DNA from: Arthrobacter sp. H16F315
GTDB taxonomy: Bacteria; Actinomycetota; Actinomycetes; Actinomycetales; Micrococcaceae
Length of the DNA: 64,000 nucleotides
NCBI RefSeq assembly: GCF_024124825.1
Contig: NZ_JAMXSS010000002.1
Coordinates: 3,162,001-3,226,000 of the forward strand
Direction of reading: 5' to 3'
The stretch's first letter is position 1, and the number at the start of each line of letters is the position of its first letter. The notes beneath the pieces are model-generated. The model did not search any database and was not told the origin of the DNA. It saw nothing but the letters and a program-made list of their open reading frames with translations. This document shows, in pieces, positions 19,469 through 29,039 of this stretch. A program made the translations under genes and the position numbers.

Positions 19469-19987
19469 ATGCCTATCATCGCGGACAACAAGGACTGGAC
19501 CTGGGTGCTGTCGCAGCCTTGTCCGGAATGCGGTTTCGACGTCACAGCAAGCACCCCGGCGACGGTGCCGGGGCAGCTGGCAAGCATGCTTCCCCGCTGG
19601 CGGGCGGCGCTGCGTCGCCCGGAGGCGGCGGAACGCCCGGACGTAAACACTTGGTCGGTGCTGGAGTACGCCTGCCATGTCCGGGACGTCTTCAGCCTGT
19701 TCGATTACCGGCTGGATCTGATGGTCAGCGGCGAGGACGCCCGGTTCGCAGATTGGGACCAGGACCTCACCGCCGTCGAGAAGGACTATGCCAACGCCGA
19801 TCCGGCCAAGGTCAGCGCGGAACTTACCGCTGAGGGCGAGCAGATCGCGGCGTCCTTCGGCCGGGTCCCGGAGGACCAGTGGGACCGCAAGGGCACCCGG
19901 AGCAACGGCTCGGAGTTCACCGTCCTGACGTTCTCGCAGTACTTCCTGCACGACGTGATCCACCATCTCCACGATGTGGATGCCTAA
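19469..19987 (+). CDS. DinB-like four-helix protein
   Basis: Small cytosolic protein of 172 aa in the DinB/mycothiol-transferase superfamily. Members bind a metal ion with three histidines in a four-helix bundle. Candidate ligands here are the His in LEYACHVRDVFSL (helix 2) and those in FLHDVIHHLHDVDA at the C-terminus. The N-terminal SQPCPECGFDV has a Cys pair. It follows parC by 49 bases on the same strand. A thiol-dependent transferase or detoxification role fits the family and actinobacterial mycothiol chemistry, but the substrate is unknown. Confidence 0.85.
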   Translation: MPIIADNKDWTWVLSQPCPECGFDVTASTPATVPGQLASMLPRWRAALRRPEAAERPDVNTWSVLEYACHVRDVFSLFDYRLDLMVSGEDARFADWDQDLTAVEKDYANADPAKVSAELTAEGEQIAASFGRVPEDQWDRKGTRSNGSEFTVLTFSQYFLHDVIHHLHDVDA

Positions 19988-20030
19988 CCCGCCGACAGCG
20001 GGCTGGTGAATTACCAGCGGGTCCGGGCCG

Positions 20031-21023
20031 CTACAGTTCCTTGTCCCATGCCATGCTGCGGCTGACGGCCACATAGCCCATCTTGGTATAGAGGGCCAAG
20101 GCACCGGTCGGGTTCTCCGAGTCGACGTCGAGGGAGGCCTGGTCCATCCCGGCCGCGGCGAAACGGCGCATCGCGTCGGTCAGCAGGGCTTGTGCCACGC
20201 CGCGGCCGCGGAACTCCCGCCGGACGCCCAGCAGGTCCGTGTAACCCTCCGTGTAGCCCCTGGACCCAGCGATGGCAGCGTCATGGCTGGCGAGCTGGTA
20301 GCCGGCGACCCTCCCGGTGGCCCGTTCCAGCACCACTGCGCTGAGATCCGGCCGGGCCAGCGGGTCGTTCAGCACAAAGCCCCATGCCTCATGGTCCCGG
20401 GGCTCGCTGCCCCAGTGGTCCTGGAATGCTTCATTGTGCGCGAGCCGCACCGGCTCGTGCAGCTCGGGGCCAAAGCTCACCAGCTCCAAGCCTGCGTCAA
20501 GCACAATCTCGGGGACGCCATCCTTTAGCGGGCGGTGCATCTCGTTAAAGTAGCGGACAATCCGGTAGCCGGCGGCCTGGAACAGCGCAGCCTGGTGCGT
20601 GTGCTGCTCTTCCGCCTGGAGCCGCAGCTTGGGCCTGGCTCCCGGCATTGCGTCCACGGCAAAACGCTGCCGGGTCATGGATTCCATCCAGCCCAGCAAC
20701 CCGGTGCCGATCCCGGTTCCCTGCCACCCGGGATCGACGACGCCGTAGCCGATCGCCTTCTCGCCTTCCGGGTTCTTGGTGATCCGGCCGTAAGCCCGGG
20801 CCACGCCCTCCCCGTCGATGCCGAGGATGGTATTTGCGGCAGCAGGATTCATTGTCGAGGCGAGGACCTGTTCCAGGTCTGCACGGCGTTCGAACCAGGC
20901 CGGTTGTTCGACGGCGGCGGTCCGGGCGATCAGCGCCGCCCAGCCATCCAGGTCCGCGGGCCGGGCAGCCCGCCACTGCAGGCGGTGGTCCAGGCTGGTT
21001 CGGGGATCGGCGTGTCCGTGCAT
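20031..21023 (-). CDS. GNAT family acetyltransferase with two GNAT-like halves
   Basis: Protein of 330 aa made of two acetyltransferase-like halves. The first carries GYGVVDPGWQGTGIGTGLL and the second LLGVRREFRGRGVAQALL, both the acetyl-CoA pyrophosphate loop. It ends GALALYTKMGYVAVSRSM, the usual GNAT tail. Tandem GNAT folds are the layout of mycothiol synthase MshD, but general two-domain GNAT proteins of unknown substrate are also frequent in Arthrobacter. I therefore do not assign mshD. ATG at 21023 starts MHGHADPRTSL. It is convergent with the DinB-like gene and directly downstream of cydDC on the same strand. Confidence 0.85.
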   Translation of the reverse strand: MHGHADPRTSLDHRLQWRAARPADLDGWAALIARTAAVEQPAWFERRADLEQVLASTMNPAAANTILGIDGEGVARAYGRITKNPEGEKAIGYGVVDPGWQGTGIGTGLLGWMESMTRQRFAVDAMPGARPKLRLQAEEQHTHQAALFQAAGYRIVRYFNEMHRPLKDGVPEIVLDAGLELVSFGPELHEPVRLAHNEAFQDHWGSEPRDHEAWGFVLNDPLARPDLSAVVLERATGRVAGYQLASHDAAIAGSRGYTEGYTDLLGVRREFRGRGVAQALLTDAMRRFAAAGMDQASLDVDSENPTGALALYTKMGYVAVSRSMAWDKEL

Positions 21024-21044
21024 GGCAACAGGTTAACCTGCGGT

Positions 21045-24000
21045 CTACCCCCGCGCCAGCGACGGCGTTGGCACCCCGGAACGCGGCCCATGGCCGGCGG
21101 CCGCCTGGTCCAGATCCAGGCGGGTGTCCGCATCGGCAATATCCGCCGGGTTGTGCGTCACCAGCACGACTGTGCGGTCCCGCAGGCCGTGCCGGAGCTG
21201 CGCCAGCATCACCCGGCCGGACTCCGCGTCAAGGTGCGCCGTGGGTTCGTCCAGCAGGATAATATCCGCCCCGGTCAGGAGCGTGCGGGCAACGGCAAGC
21301 CGCTGCCGTTCGCCGCCGCTGAGGAACGCACCCCCGGGTCCGATCCGTGTGTCCAATCCGTGCTCCAGGCGCCCGATCAGCGGAGCGAGGCCCACGTCAG
21401 CCAGGGCAGCCCGCAGGAGCTCCTCCTGTCCCCGGCCCCGGCCTTCCGGGAGCCCGAGGAGCAGGTTGCCGCGGATGGTCGAGTCGAACAGATGCGCTTC
21501 CTGCGGGCACCACGCCGCCCGCCCACCCAACAGGACGTGGCCGCTTGCCGCCGGCAGGAAACCCAGGATCACGGCAAGCAGGGTGGATTTTCCGGAGCCG
21601 GAAGCCCCGGTCACGGACAGCCAGCGCCCGGGTTCGGCCGTGGCCGTGAGCGCTGTGAAGACCGGCAGCCCGCCGGGCCAGGCGGCGGCAAGGTCCTGGA
21701 GTTCGATGCCCGGCCGGCCGCCTGCCCTCGCCTCGACCGGCACCAGCCCGCCGGAAGCCTTTGCGTCGTGGTCATCGAGGACACCCGCTTCGCCGATTCG
21801 CTCAAGCACGGCCCGCAACGCCGGGTACTGCCGGACGGCCGTTGTGATCCCCGCGTAGGGCTCCACCAGCGCGAGCTGGAGCAGTACAACGACGGCGGCA
21901 GTGGAGGCTGCGACGGCACCGCTGAGGACCGAGGGAGCCGCCAGCACCGCGCTGGCGAGGGCTGCGCTTCCGCAGGCCAGCACGGTCAGGCCCTGCCCGA
22001 GCCCTTCGGCCCAGGCCGAGCGCTGGGAAGCAGCAGTCGCCGCGCGGTCGGCGCCGGTGATGGCGTCGAGCACCGGTGCGCATACGCCGTTGGCGTGGAG
22101 CTCGGCGCGGGCATCGAGGGCCGCCGCCACCTGGCGGAGGACCCCGGAGCGGAGGCTTTGTTCGGTGCCGGCGGACATCCGGTCCGCGGCCAGGGCCAGC
22201 GCCGGGGCTGCCACCAGGCTTAGCAGGGCGGCGGCAATCACGGCCGGGAGCGCGGCCGGCACCAGCAGCGCGATGCCGGTAACGGCGGCGGCAGCGACGG
22301 CCAGGGCCGTCAGCGGCGGCAGGACCACACGGGGCAGGAGCTCACGTATCGTGTCGACGTCGTCCACCACAGTGCCCAGGACGTTGCCGCCCTGCAGCAG
22401 CCGGCGCAGCGAGAGGGCGCGCCGGCTCAGCGATTCCCAGAGCCGGCCGCGGAGCCGTGTCAGGGCAGCGAAGACAGCATCGTGCAACAGCAGGCGTTCA
22501 AGGTACCGCAGCGCGGCCCGGCCGATGCCGAAGAAGCGTACACCGACGATTGCGGTGAGCAGGTACAAAATGGGCGGCTGCTCGCTGGCGCGGATGATCA
22601 GCCAGCCGGAGAGCCCGGAGAGGGCGACGGCAAAGAGTGCGGCAAGGGTGCCGACAGCACCGGCCGCGGCGAACGTGAACTGGACCGGTGCGAGCAGCCG
22701 GCGGAGCCGCGCCGCCGTCGAACCTTGGCCGTCCGGCGCTCCATGCGCGCCCCGGTGTTCCGGGCCCTCACCCGTTCCCGGCTCCGCAGGCACGGTGCCG
22801 GGCGGCTGCACTGCGGACGGCTGCACTCTGGACAGCCGGGGTGCGGCGGCAGGGGCGACGGCCGCCGCGGCGGCCGTCTCCACCGAGCTGCCGGTACCGG
22901 TTGACGGCGCTGCACCGATTGCCGGCGCTCGGCCGGGGGCCACCGCCACCAGCTCATCGGCAAGCTCCCGGGTCAACCGGTCGTGAGCCACCAACACAAT
23001 GGTGACCTTTCCCCGCAGCCCGGCAACGGCGCGGCTGACCGCTGTTGCTGAGGCACGGTCCAGGTGTGCCGTAGGTTCATCGAGCAGCAGCACCGTAGCG
23101 CCCGCTTCGACCCGGGCCAGGCCGCGCGCCAGTGCGACGCGGCGCAGCTCCCCGGGCTGAGTTCGGCCGGGTGCTTCGCGGCGAGGTGCTCCGCGGCGCA
23201 GGCACGCAGGCAACGCAGGGCCGTGGCCGAGCCGGCGCCGGACGCGGCTCCGTCAGTTGCGGCGCCCAGATAGAGCCGCACCTCGTCCAGCACTGTCGGT
23301 GCAACCATGACGGGATGCTGCGGTACCCAGGCCAGGTCGGCCGGGGTGAATCCTTCGAGCCGACCGGTGACGGTGGTTTTCCCGCCGGGGACGCCGCCGG
23401 TGCCGATGGTGCCGGCCAGAACGCCGAGGACTGTGCTCTTGCCGGCACCGCTGGCTCCGTCGAGGGCGGTGATCCGGCCCGCGCCCGCGGTGAAGCTGAG
23501 CGGACCGACGGCGGAGTCCAGGCTGCCTCCGTAGCTGACGACCAGCCCGACCACTGCCACGGCAGGGGGGCCGGCTGCCGGGCCTGCCGTGCCGGAAACC
23601 GCGGCAGCGGATGGCGCGACGGGGCGAAGCGGCATGGATTCGGGTGCCTCGAGGACTGCGGTGGTTTCGGCGAGCGCGGCGCGGCCGTCTTCGCTGGCGT
23701 GGTGGGCAGTGCCCAGTTCCCGCAGCGGCAGGTAACAGTCAGGGGCGAGGATCAGGGCCAGCAGCCCGGCTTCCAGTGCCATGTCACCGTGGACCAGCCG
23801 GACGCCGATAAAGACCGCGACGACGGCCACGGAGATGGTGGCGATGAGTTCCAGCGCGAGCGCCGACAGGAAGGCGGTCCGCAGCGTCCCCATGGTCCGC
23901 CGTCGATACTCCTCCGAGAGGTCCTCAAGGGCCTTGCGCTGGGCAGTGGCGCGGCCTAGCCCGACGAGCACGGGCAGGCCCTTGGCGAGTTCCAGCATGT

Positions 24001-24570
24001 GGCCGGAGAGCCGCGACAGCGCCGACCGGGCTTCCCGAACGCGGTCATCGGTGTACCGGCCGATCAGGACCATAAATACCGGTACCAGCGGGACGGTCAG
24101 CACAATCACAACGGCGCTGATCCAGTCGGCGAACAGGATGCGGGCTCCCAGCAGCAGCGGGAGCGCAGCGCAGTTCACCAGGGCCGGGAGGTACTGGGTG
24201 TAGTAGCTGTCCAAGGCATCCAGTCCCCTGGTCGCGAGAATGGCAAGGCCGCCGTCGGCGGGCCCGGCGGACCGGGTGCCATTGCGCAGCGCACGCGCCA
24301 GCAGCTGCGAACGCAGTTCCTCCTTCACCCCAAGTGCCGCGCGGCGCGACGCTGCCGCCTGCGCCCAGACGGTCAGGGAGCGCAGCACCACCCCGGCAAC
24401 CCCCCAGTACAGCTGAGCGTTCCAGGCCGGGTCGCCGGCCATCAGGCCGGCCAGGATGGATGCCACCGCCTGGCCGACCAGCACAAGGGACAAGGCCTTC
24501 AGGGCCGCGAGCAGGCCCAGCAGGTACAGGGCTGTGCGGTTTGCGCGCCCCGGGGGAACTCCGGTCTCAT
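21045..24570 (-). CDS. cydDC: Fused CydD-CydC ABC exporter for cytochrome bd assembly (frame broken twice)
   Basis: Exports cysteine/glutathione-type thiols or haem-related reductant needed for cytochrome bd maturation. Two full ABC half-transporters lie in one chain of about 1175 aa after repair. CydD part: membrane domain from LYLLGLLAALKALSLVLVGQ, Walker A GASGAGKST, signature LSPGELRRVALARGL, Walker B LLLDEPTAHLDRAS. CydC part: membrane domain from LAPVQFTFAAAGAVG, Walker A GASGSGKST, signature LSGGERQRLAVAR, Walker B IILLDEPTAHLDAES. Breaks: CCCC at 23150-23153 (a fifth C restores LSPGELRR) and GGGGG at 24552-24556 (a sixth restores MRPEFPPGRANR from ATG 24570). The start is six bases after the cydB stop. 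The frame through the CydC half is clean. Confidence 0.88.
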
Positions 24571-24576
24571 CAGGTG

Positions 24577-25626
<1,050 letters not shown>

Positions 25627-25663
25627 GCTGAATATCCTCTGCGTTGTGTGTAAGTGCGACGGC

Positions 25664-27253
25664 TTAGTAGGCGAAAGCCAGGACGTCGTCGGCATCCCCG
25701 GGCGTGCCCGGGCCGCCCGGCGCCGAGTCATGGTCATCGGGAACGTGGGCGAGCTCGGGCATGGCCGAGACCACCCCGCCCCGGATATACGTGACCAGCA
25801 GCTTGACTTCCACCACCAGCAACACCGCGTACACGGCGGTCAGCACCACAAGCGAGGTCAGGAGCTCACCGGCAGAGACGCCCGGTGAGACGGCAGCGGC
25901 GGTGAACATAAAGACCTGGTCGATCCCGCTGGGATCCGGGTTGGGGGCGACAACAAAAGGCTGGCGGCCCATTTCGGTGAAGATCCAGCCAGCGGCGTTG
26001 GCCCCGAATGGTGCCAGGATCCCGAACACGGCAAGCCGCATCAGGCCGCGGGAGGCGGGCACGGTCCCTTTGCGGGTGATCCACAGTGCAACGAGGGCGG
26101 CCAGGGCCGCTGCTCCGCCGAATCCGATCATCATCCGGAAGCCCCAGTAGGTAACCTCCATGACCGGAACGTACTGGATCTCCTGGCCGGCGCGGTCCCC
26201 ATAGATCGGGTTGTCCGGCAAATTGGTCCCGTAGTCGGCCTTGTACTGGTCCAGCAGGCTGTTAACGCCCTTGACCTCGGTGGTGAAGTCCCCCTTGGCG
26301 AGGAAAGACAGGATCCCGGGGACCTCGATCACGGCGACTACGTCATCGCAGTTTTTGGAGCCGACGTTTCCGACGCTGAGGATGGAGAACCCGGTGCCGT
26401 CGTGGCAGGCCGCTTCGGCGGCAGCCATCTTCATGGGCTGCTGCTCGAACATCAGCTTCCCCTGCAGATCTCCGGTGATGGCGGTGCCGGCGAAGGAAAT
26501 CATAGCTACGACGGCGCCGATCCGCAGCGAACGGATCCAGACGGCGTGGTCGGTGCGGTCCCGGCCGGGGATGGCGGCCTCGCCGGGAATCACCCTGCCG
26601 TCGGCATCGACGGTGTCGATCCCGTCGTGGCGGCGGCGCCACAAGTGGTACCAGGCGATGCCCAGCAGGAAAGCCCCGGCGACGGCCAGGGCGCCGAAGA
26701 GGGTGTGCGGGACGGCAACCAGGGCGGTGTTGTTGGTAAAGACCGCCCAGGCGTCGGTCATCACCGGACGGCCGTTGATCATCTCCACGCCGACCGGGTG
26801 CTGCATCCAACTGTTCGCCACGATGATGAAATAGGCGGAGAAGACCGATCCGATCACGGCGATCCAGAGGCAGGCAAGGTGCACGGCGGGCTTGAGCTGC
26901 TTCCAGCCAAAGATCCACAGGCCCAGGAACGTCGATTCCACAAAAAACGCCAGCAGGGCTTCGAGGGCCAGCGGTGCGCCGAAAACGTCGCCCACAAAGC
27001 GGCTGTACTCACTCCACGCCATGCCGAACTGGAATTCCTGCACAATGCCGGTGGCGACGCCCATGATGAAGTTGATCAGGAAGAGCTTGCCCCAGAACTT
27101 GGTCATCCGGAGGTACTCCGGTTTGCCGGTCCGGTGCCACATCGTCTGGATCACGGCGACCACAAGGCCCAGCCCGATCGTCAGCGGCACCATCATAAAG
27201 TGGTAGACAGTGGTGATTCCGAATTGCCAGCGTGCGATTTCCAAAGCGTCCAA
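25664..27253 (-). CDS. cydA: Cytochrome bd ubiquinol/menaquinol oxidase subunit I
   Basis: Haem-bearing subunit of cytochrome bd, 529 aa, reducing O2 to water with quinol. The haem ligands match E. coli CydA: His18 in WQFGITTVYHF, His in NSWMQHPVGVE and Met in YWGFRMMIGFG. The quinol loop is short, with GRVIPGEAAIPGRDRTD between helices. I chose TTG at 27253 because it gives MDALEIARWQFGITTVYHF, the typical start, with AGGGA five bases upstream; an earlier start would run through the operators. The C-terminus is acidic and glycine-rich (GGPGTPGDADDVLAFAY). The promoter region holds two perfect copies of a palindrome, probably the target of the divergent BlaI-type repressor. Confidence 0.96.
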   Translation of the reverse strand: MDALEIARWQFGITTVYHFMMVPLTIGLGLVVAVIQTMWHRTGKPEYLRMTKFWGKLFLINFIMGVATGIVQEFQFGMAWSEYSRFVGDVFGAPLALEALLAFFVESTFLGLWIFGWKQLKPAVHLACLWIAVIGSVFSAYFIIVANSWMQHPVGVEMINGRPVMTDAWAVFTNNTALVAVPHTLFGALAVAGAFLLGIAWYHLWRRRHDGIDTVDADGRVIPGEAAIPGRDRTDHAVWIRSLRIGAVVAMISFAGTAITGDLQGKLMFEQQPMKMAAAEAACHDGTGFSILSVGNVGSKNCDDVVAVIEVPGILSFLAKGDFTTEVKGVNSLLDQYKADYGTNLPDNPIYGDRAGQEIQYVPVMEVTYWGFRMMIGFGGAAALAALVALWITRKGTVPASRGLMRLAVFGILAPFGANAAGWIFTEMGRQPFVVAPNPDPSGIDQVFMFTAAAVSPGVSAGELLTSLVVLTAVYAVLLVVEVKLLVTYIRGGVVSAMPELAHVPDDHDSAPGGPGTPGDADDVLAFAY

Positions 27254-27282
27254 GGCAGTCCCTAACTGTGCTGAGCGGGCAA

Positions 27283-27301
27283 TTTCTACATGATGTAGAA
27301 A
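27283..27301. promoter_or_regulatory. Operator site 1, 30 bases before cydA
   Basis: TTTCTACATGATGTAGAAA is a perfect palindrome with arms of nine and a single central G. It contains TTCTACA-N3-TGTAGAA, shared with sites 2 and 3. TACA/TGTA half-sites are the known recognition element of BlaI/MecI repressors. It lies between the likely cydA promoter and the TTG start. Confidence 0.75.
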
Positions 27302-27306
27302 ACTTC

Positions 27307-27323
27307 TTCTACAAAGTGTAGAA
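27307..27323. promoter_or_regulatory. Operator site 2 in the cydA promoter
   Basis: TTCTACAAAGTGTAGAA has perfect seven-base arms around AAG. Its centre is 23 bases from that of site 1, about two helical turns, so two repressor dimers could bind the same DNA face, as BlaI/MecI dimers do at tandem operators. Confidence 0.72.
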
Positions 27324-27488
27324 CAAATCGTCAGCTCGCTGCACCCAGCGTTGCACGCCACGCAACGAGCCGCAATGGCGCCTGAGAACGGGAAACGCCG
27401 CGCCTGCGCTGTCCCCGCATGCGCTGTCCCCGGATGCGCCGGATCGGCCCCTGATCGACTCCGGCCCGCGACACGCCCGGCCGAAGTC

Positions 27489-27505
27489 TTCTACCTCATG
27501 TAGAA
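27489..27505. promoter_or_regulatory. Operator site 3 upstream of the BlaI-type gene
   Basis: TTCTACCTCATGTAGAA is the same palindrome with one mismatch in the left arm. It lies 96 bases before the repressor ATG, at the far end of the 347-base cydA-blaI gap, so it suits autoregulation. Apart from the three sites this gap shows no coding potential. Confidence 0.62.
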
Positions 27506-27600
27506 ACTATCCGCAAAACACGGTAAATTTAAGACCACAGCATTGATGGAACGCCCTGCAGGCTGGATCGCCGCAGCGGCACTGACAAAGGACGTACGGA

Positions 27601-27987
27601 ATGGCTAGTCTCGGTGAACTGGAACGGGCAGTGATGGACCTGCTCTGGGCGGGCCACGAGGCTGCCACAGCAAACACCCTGCGGGATCTGCTGGCACAAA
27701 GCACACGCGCCGAAAACGGCGCCAGGGGGCACGAGGGCAAGGATCTGGCCGTTACGACGGTGCTGACCGTACTTTCCCGGCTGGAGCGCAAGGGCCTTGT
27801 CGAGCGGGAACGCGGCACCCGTCCGCACCGCTACCAGGCCGTCTCCAGCCGCGAGGACCACACCGCTGAGCTGATGCACGAGGTTCTGGGGTCCGCGCCG
27901 GACCGCGAGGCCGTGCTCGCCAGGTTTATTGGTTCGGTCACGGACACCGAGGCAGAAACGCTGCGCAAGCTGCTGGGGCTCAGCTAG
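27601..27987 (+). CDS. BlaI/MecI/CopY-family transcriptional repressor
   Basis: Cytosolic DNA-binding protein of 128 aa. An N-terminal winged helix (MASLGELERAVMDLLWAG, then LAVTTVLTVLSRLERKGLVERERG, the recognition helix and wing, near residues 48-72) is followed by a dimerisation helix bundle (REAVLARFIGSVTDTEAETLRKLLG). This is the full BlaI layout. In staphylococci such repressors are cut by the partner M56 protease when a beta-lactam is sensed. Here no beta-lactamase or penicillin-binding gene is nearby; the divergent cyd operon carries palindromes of the right type. AAGGA lies upstream of ATG 27601, and the protease gene follows after six bases. Confidence 0.92.
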   Translation: MASLGELERAVMDLLWAGHEAATANTLRDLLAQSTRAENGARGHEGKDLAVTTVLTVLSRLERKGLVERERGTRPHRYQAVSSREDHTAELMHEVLGSAPDREAVLARFIGSVTDTEAETLRKLLGLS

Positions 27988-27993
27988 CGCCCG

Positions 27994-28983
27994 ATGTTCT
28001 GGACCTCATGGTTTCTGGCGGTCCTTGCGATAGTGCTGGCCTGGCCGGTGCCTATCCTGCTCTCGCACGCCCAGTGGCCGGCGCGCTCACCGTTCACGGC
28101 CATGCTGCTCTGGCAGACCATCGCTTTGGCGGGCGGCCTGTCGATGATCGGAGCCATGCTGGTTTACGGGCTGGAGCCGGTCGGAGACAATCTATTGGCC
28201 GGCCTGAGGGCTCTGGCCCGGATCGTCTTCAACAACGCGCCGACAACGGCGTTGGGGTTTTGGCACATTTTTGCGCTCTCGGCAGCGGCCCTGCTCTCGG
28301 CGCACCTTGTGTTCACGCTGCTGCTGACCTACTACAAAATCCAGCGCCAGCGGCGCCGGCACCGCGAACTGCTGGATTTGCTGGCCTCACCTTCCGTTGA
28401 CGGTCCGCGGACCATGGTGATCAATGTCGACTCCCCCGTTGCGTATTGCCTGCCGGGCGGGGCCCGCTCGGTCACCGTCCTCTCCGACGGATTGATGGCG
28501 GCTTTGGAGCCGGCGGAGCTGCGTGCGGTCCTGAACCACGAGAACGCCCATCTGGACCAGCGCCACCACCTGCTGCTCTGGGCCTTTGCGGCCTGGCGGC
28601 AGGCCCTTCCCTGGCTGCCGACCACCCGTCTGGCGCAGGAAGCGGTCAGTTCCCTGATCGAGATGCTTGCCGACGACGTCGCGCTGAAGACCGAGAGCAG
28701 GGCGACCCTGATCAAGGCCATCGCGATTGTGGCCAGCGGGTCACCCGGCGCCGCAGGCGGCCGGTTGGCTTTTAGCGAACCGGAGCTCTCCGACGTCGAA
28801 ACCGGGCAGCCCGGTGCCACCGGGGGCGCCGGTTCCGCCCGGGCAACGGCGTCCCGGGTCAGCCGGTTGCTTGCGCCGCAGCCGCCCCTGCCGCAACCGC
28901 TGCGGGCGGGCGTCCTGGCAATCTGCCTGGTGCTGCTGACGGCGCCGACAGCGTTGCTCATTGTCCCCGGCCTGCTGGGCTGA
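27994..28983 (+). CDS. M56-family membrane metalloprotease (BlaR1-like, without sensor domain)
   Basis: Integral membrane protease of 329 aa. Hydrophobic segments at the N-terminus (WFLAVLAIVLAWPVPILLS, TAMLLWQTIALAGGLSMI) and a later one (HIFALSAAALLSAHLVFTLL) precede a cytosolic zinc-peptidase domain with HENAH at residues 182-186 and a downstream Glu in SSLIEMLADDVAL. A last helix is at the C-terminus (ILAICLVLLTAPTALLIVPG). The extracellular penicillin-sensing domain of BlaR1 is absent, so the signal must come through the membrane part. It follows the repressor by six bases. Cleavage of that repressor is the expected role, by analogy. Confidence 0.88.
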   Translation: MFWTSWFLAVLAIVLAWPVPILLSHAQWPARSPFTAMLLWQTIALAGGLSMIGAMLVYGLEPVGDNLLAGLRALARIVFNNAPTTALGFWHIFALSAAALLSAHLVFTLLLTYYKIQRQRRRHRELLDLLASPSVDGPRTMVINVDSPVAYCLPGGARSVTVLSDGLMAALEPAELRAVLNHENAHLDQRHHLLLWAFAAWRQALPWLPTTRLAQEAVSSLIEMLADDVALKTESRATLIKAIAIVASGSPGAAGGRLAFSEPELSDVETGQPGATGGAGSARATASRVSRLLAPQPPLPQPLRAGVLAICLVLLTAPTALLIVPGLLG

Positions 28984-29039
28984 CCACCCCGGCGGACCGT
29001 GGCCGCTCCGCCGCCGACTGTTGTTCGCCGGCACGGGCG

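Noticed and set aside
27601..28983. Beta-lactam resistance operon
   Set aside because: No beta-lactamase or penicillin-binding gene is nearby, and the M56 protein has no penicillin-sensing domain.
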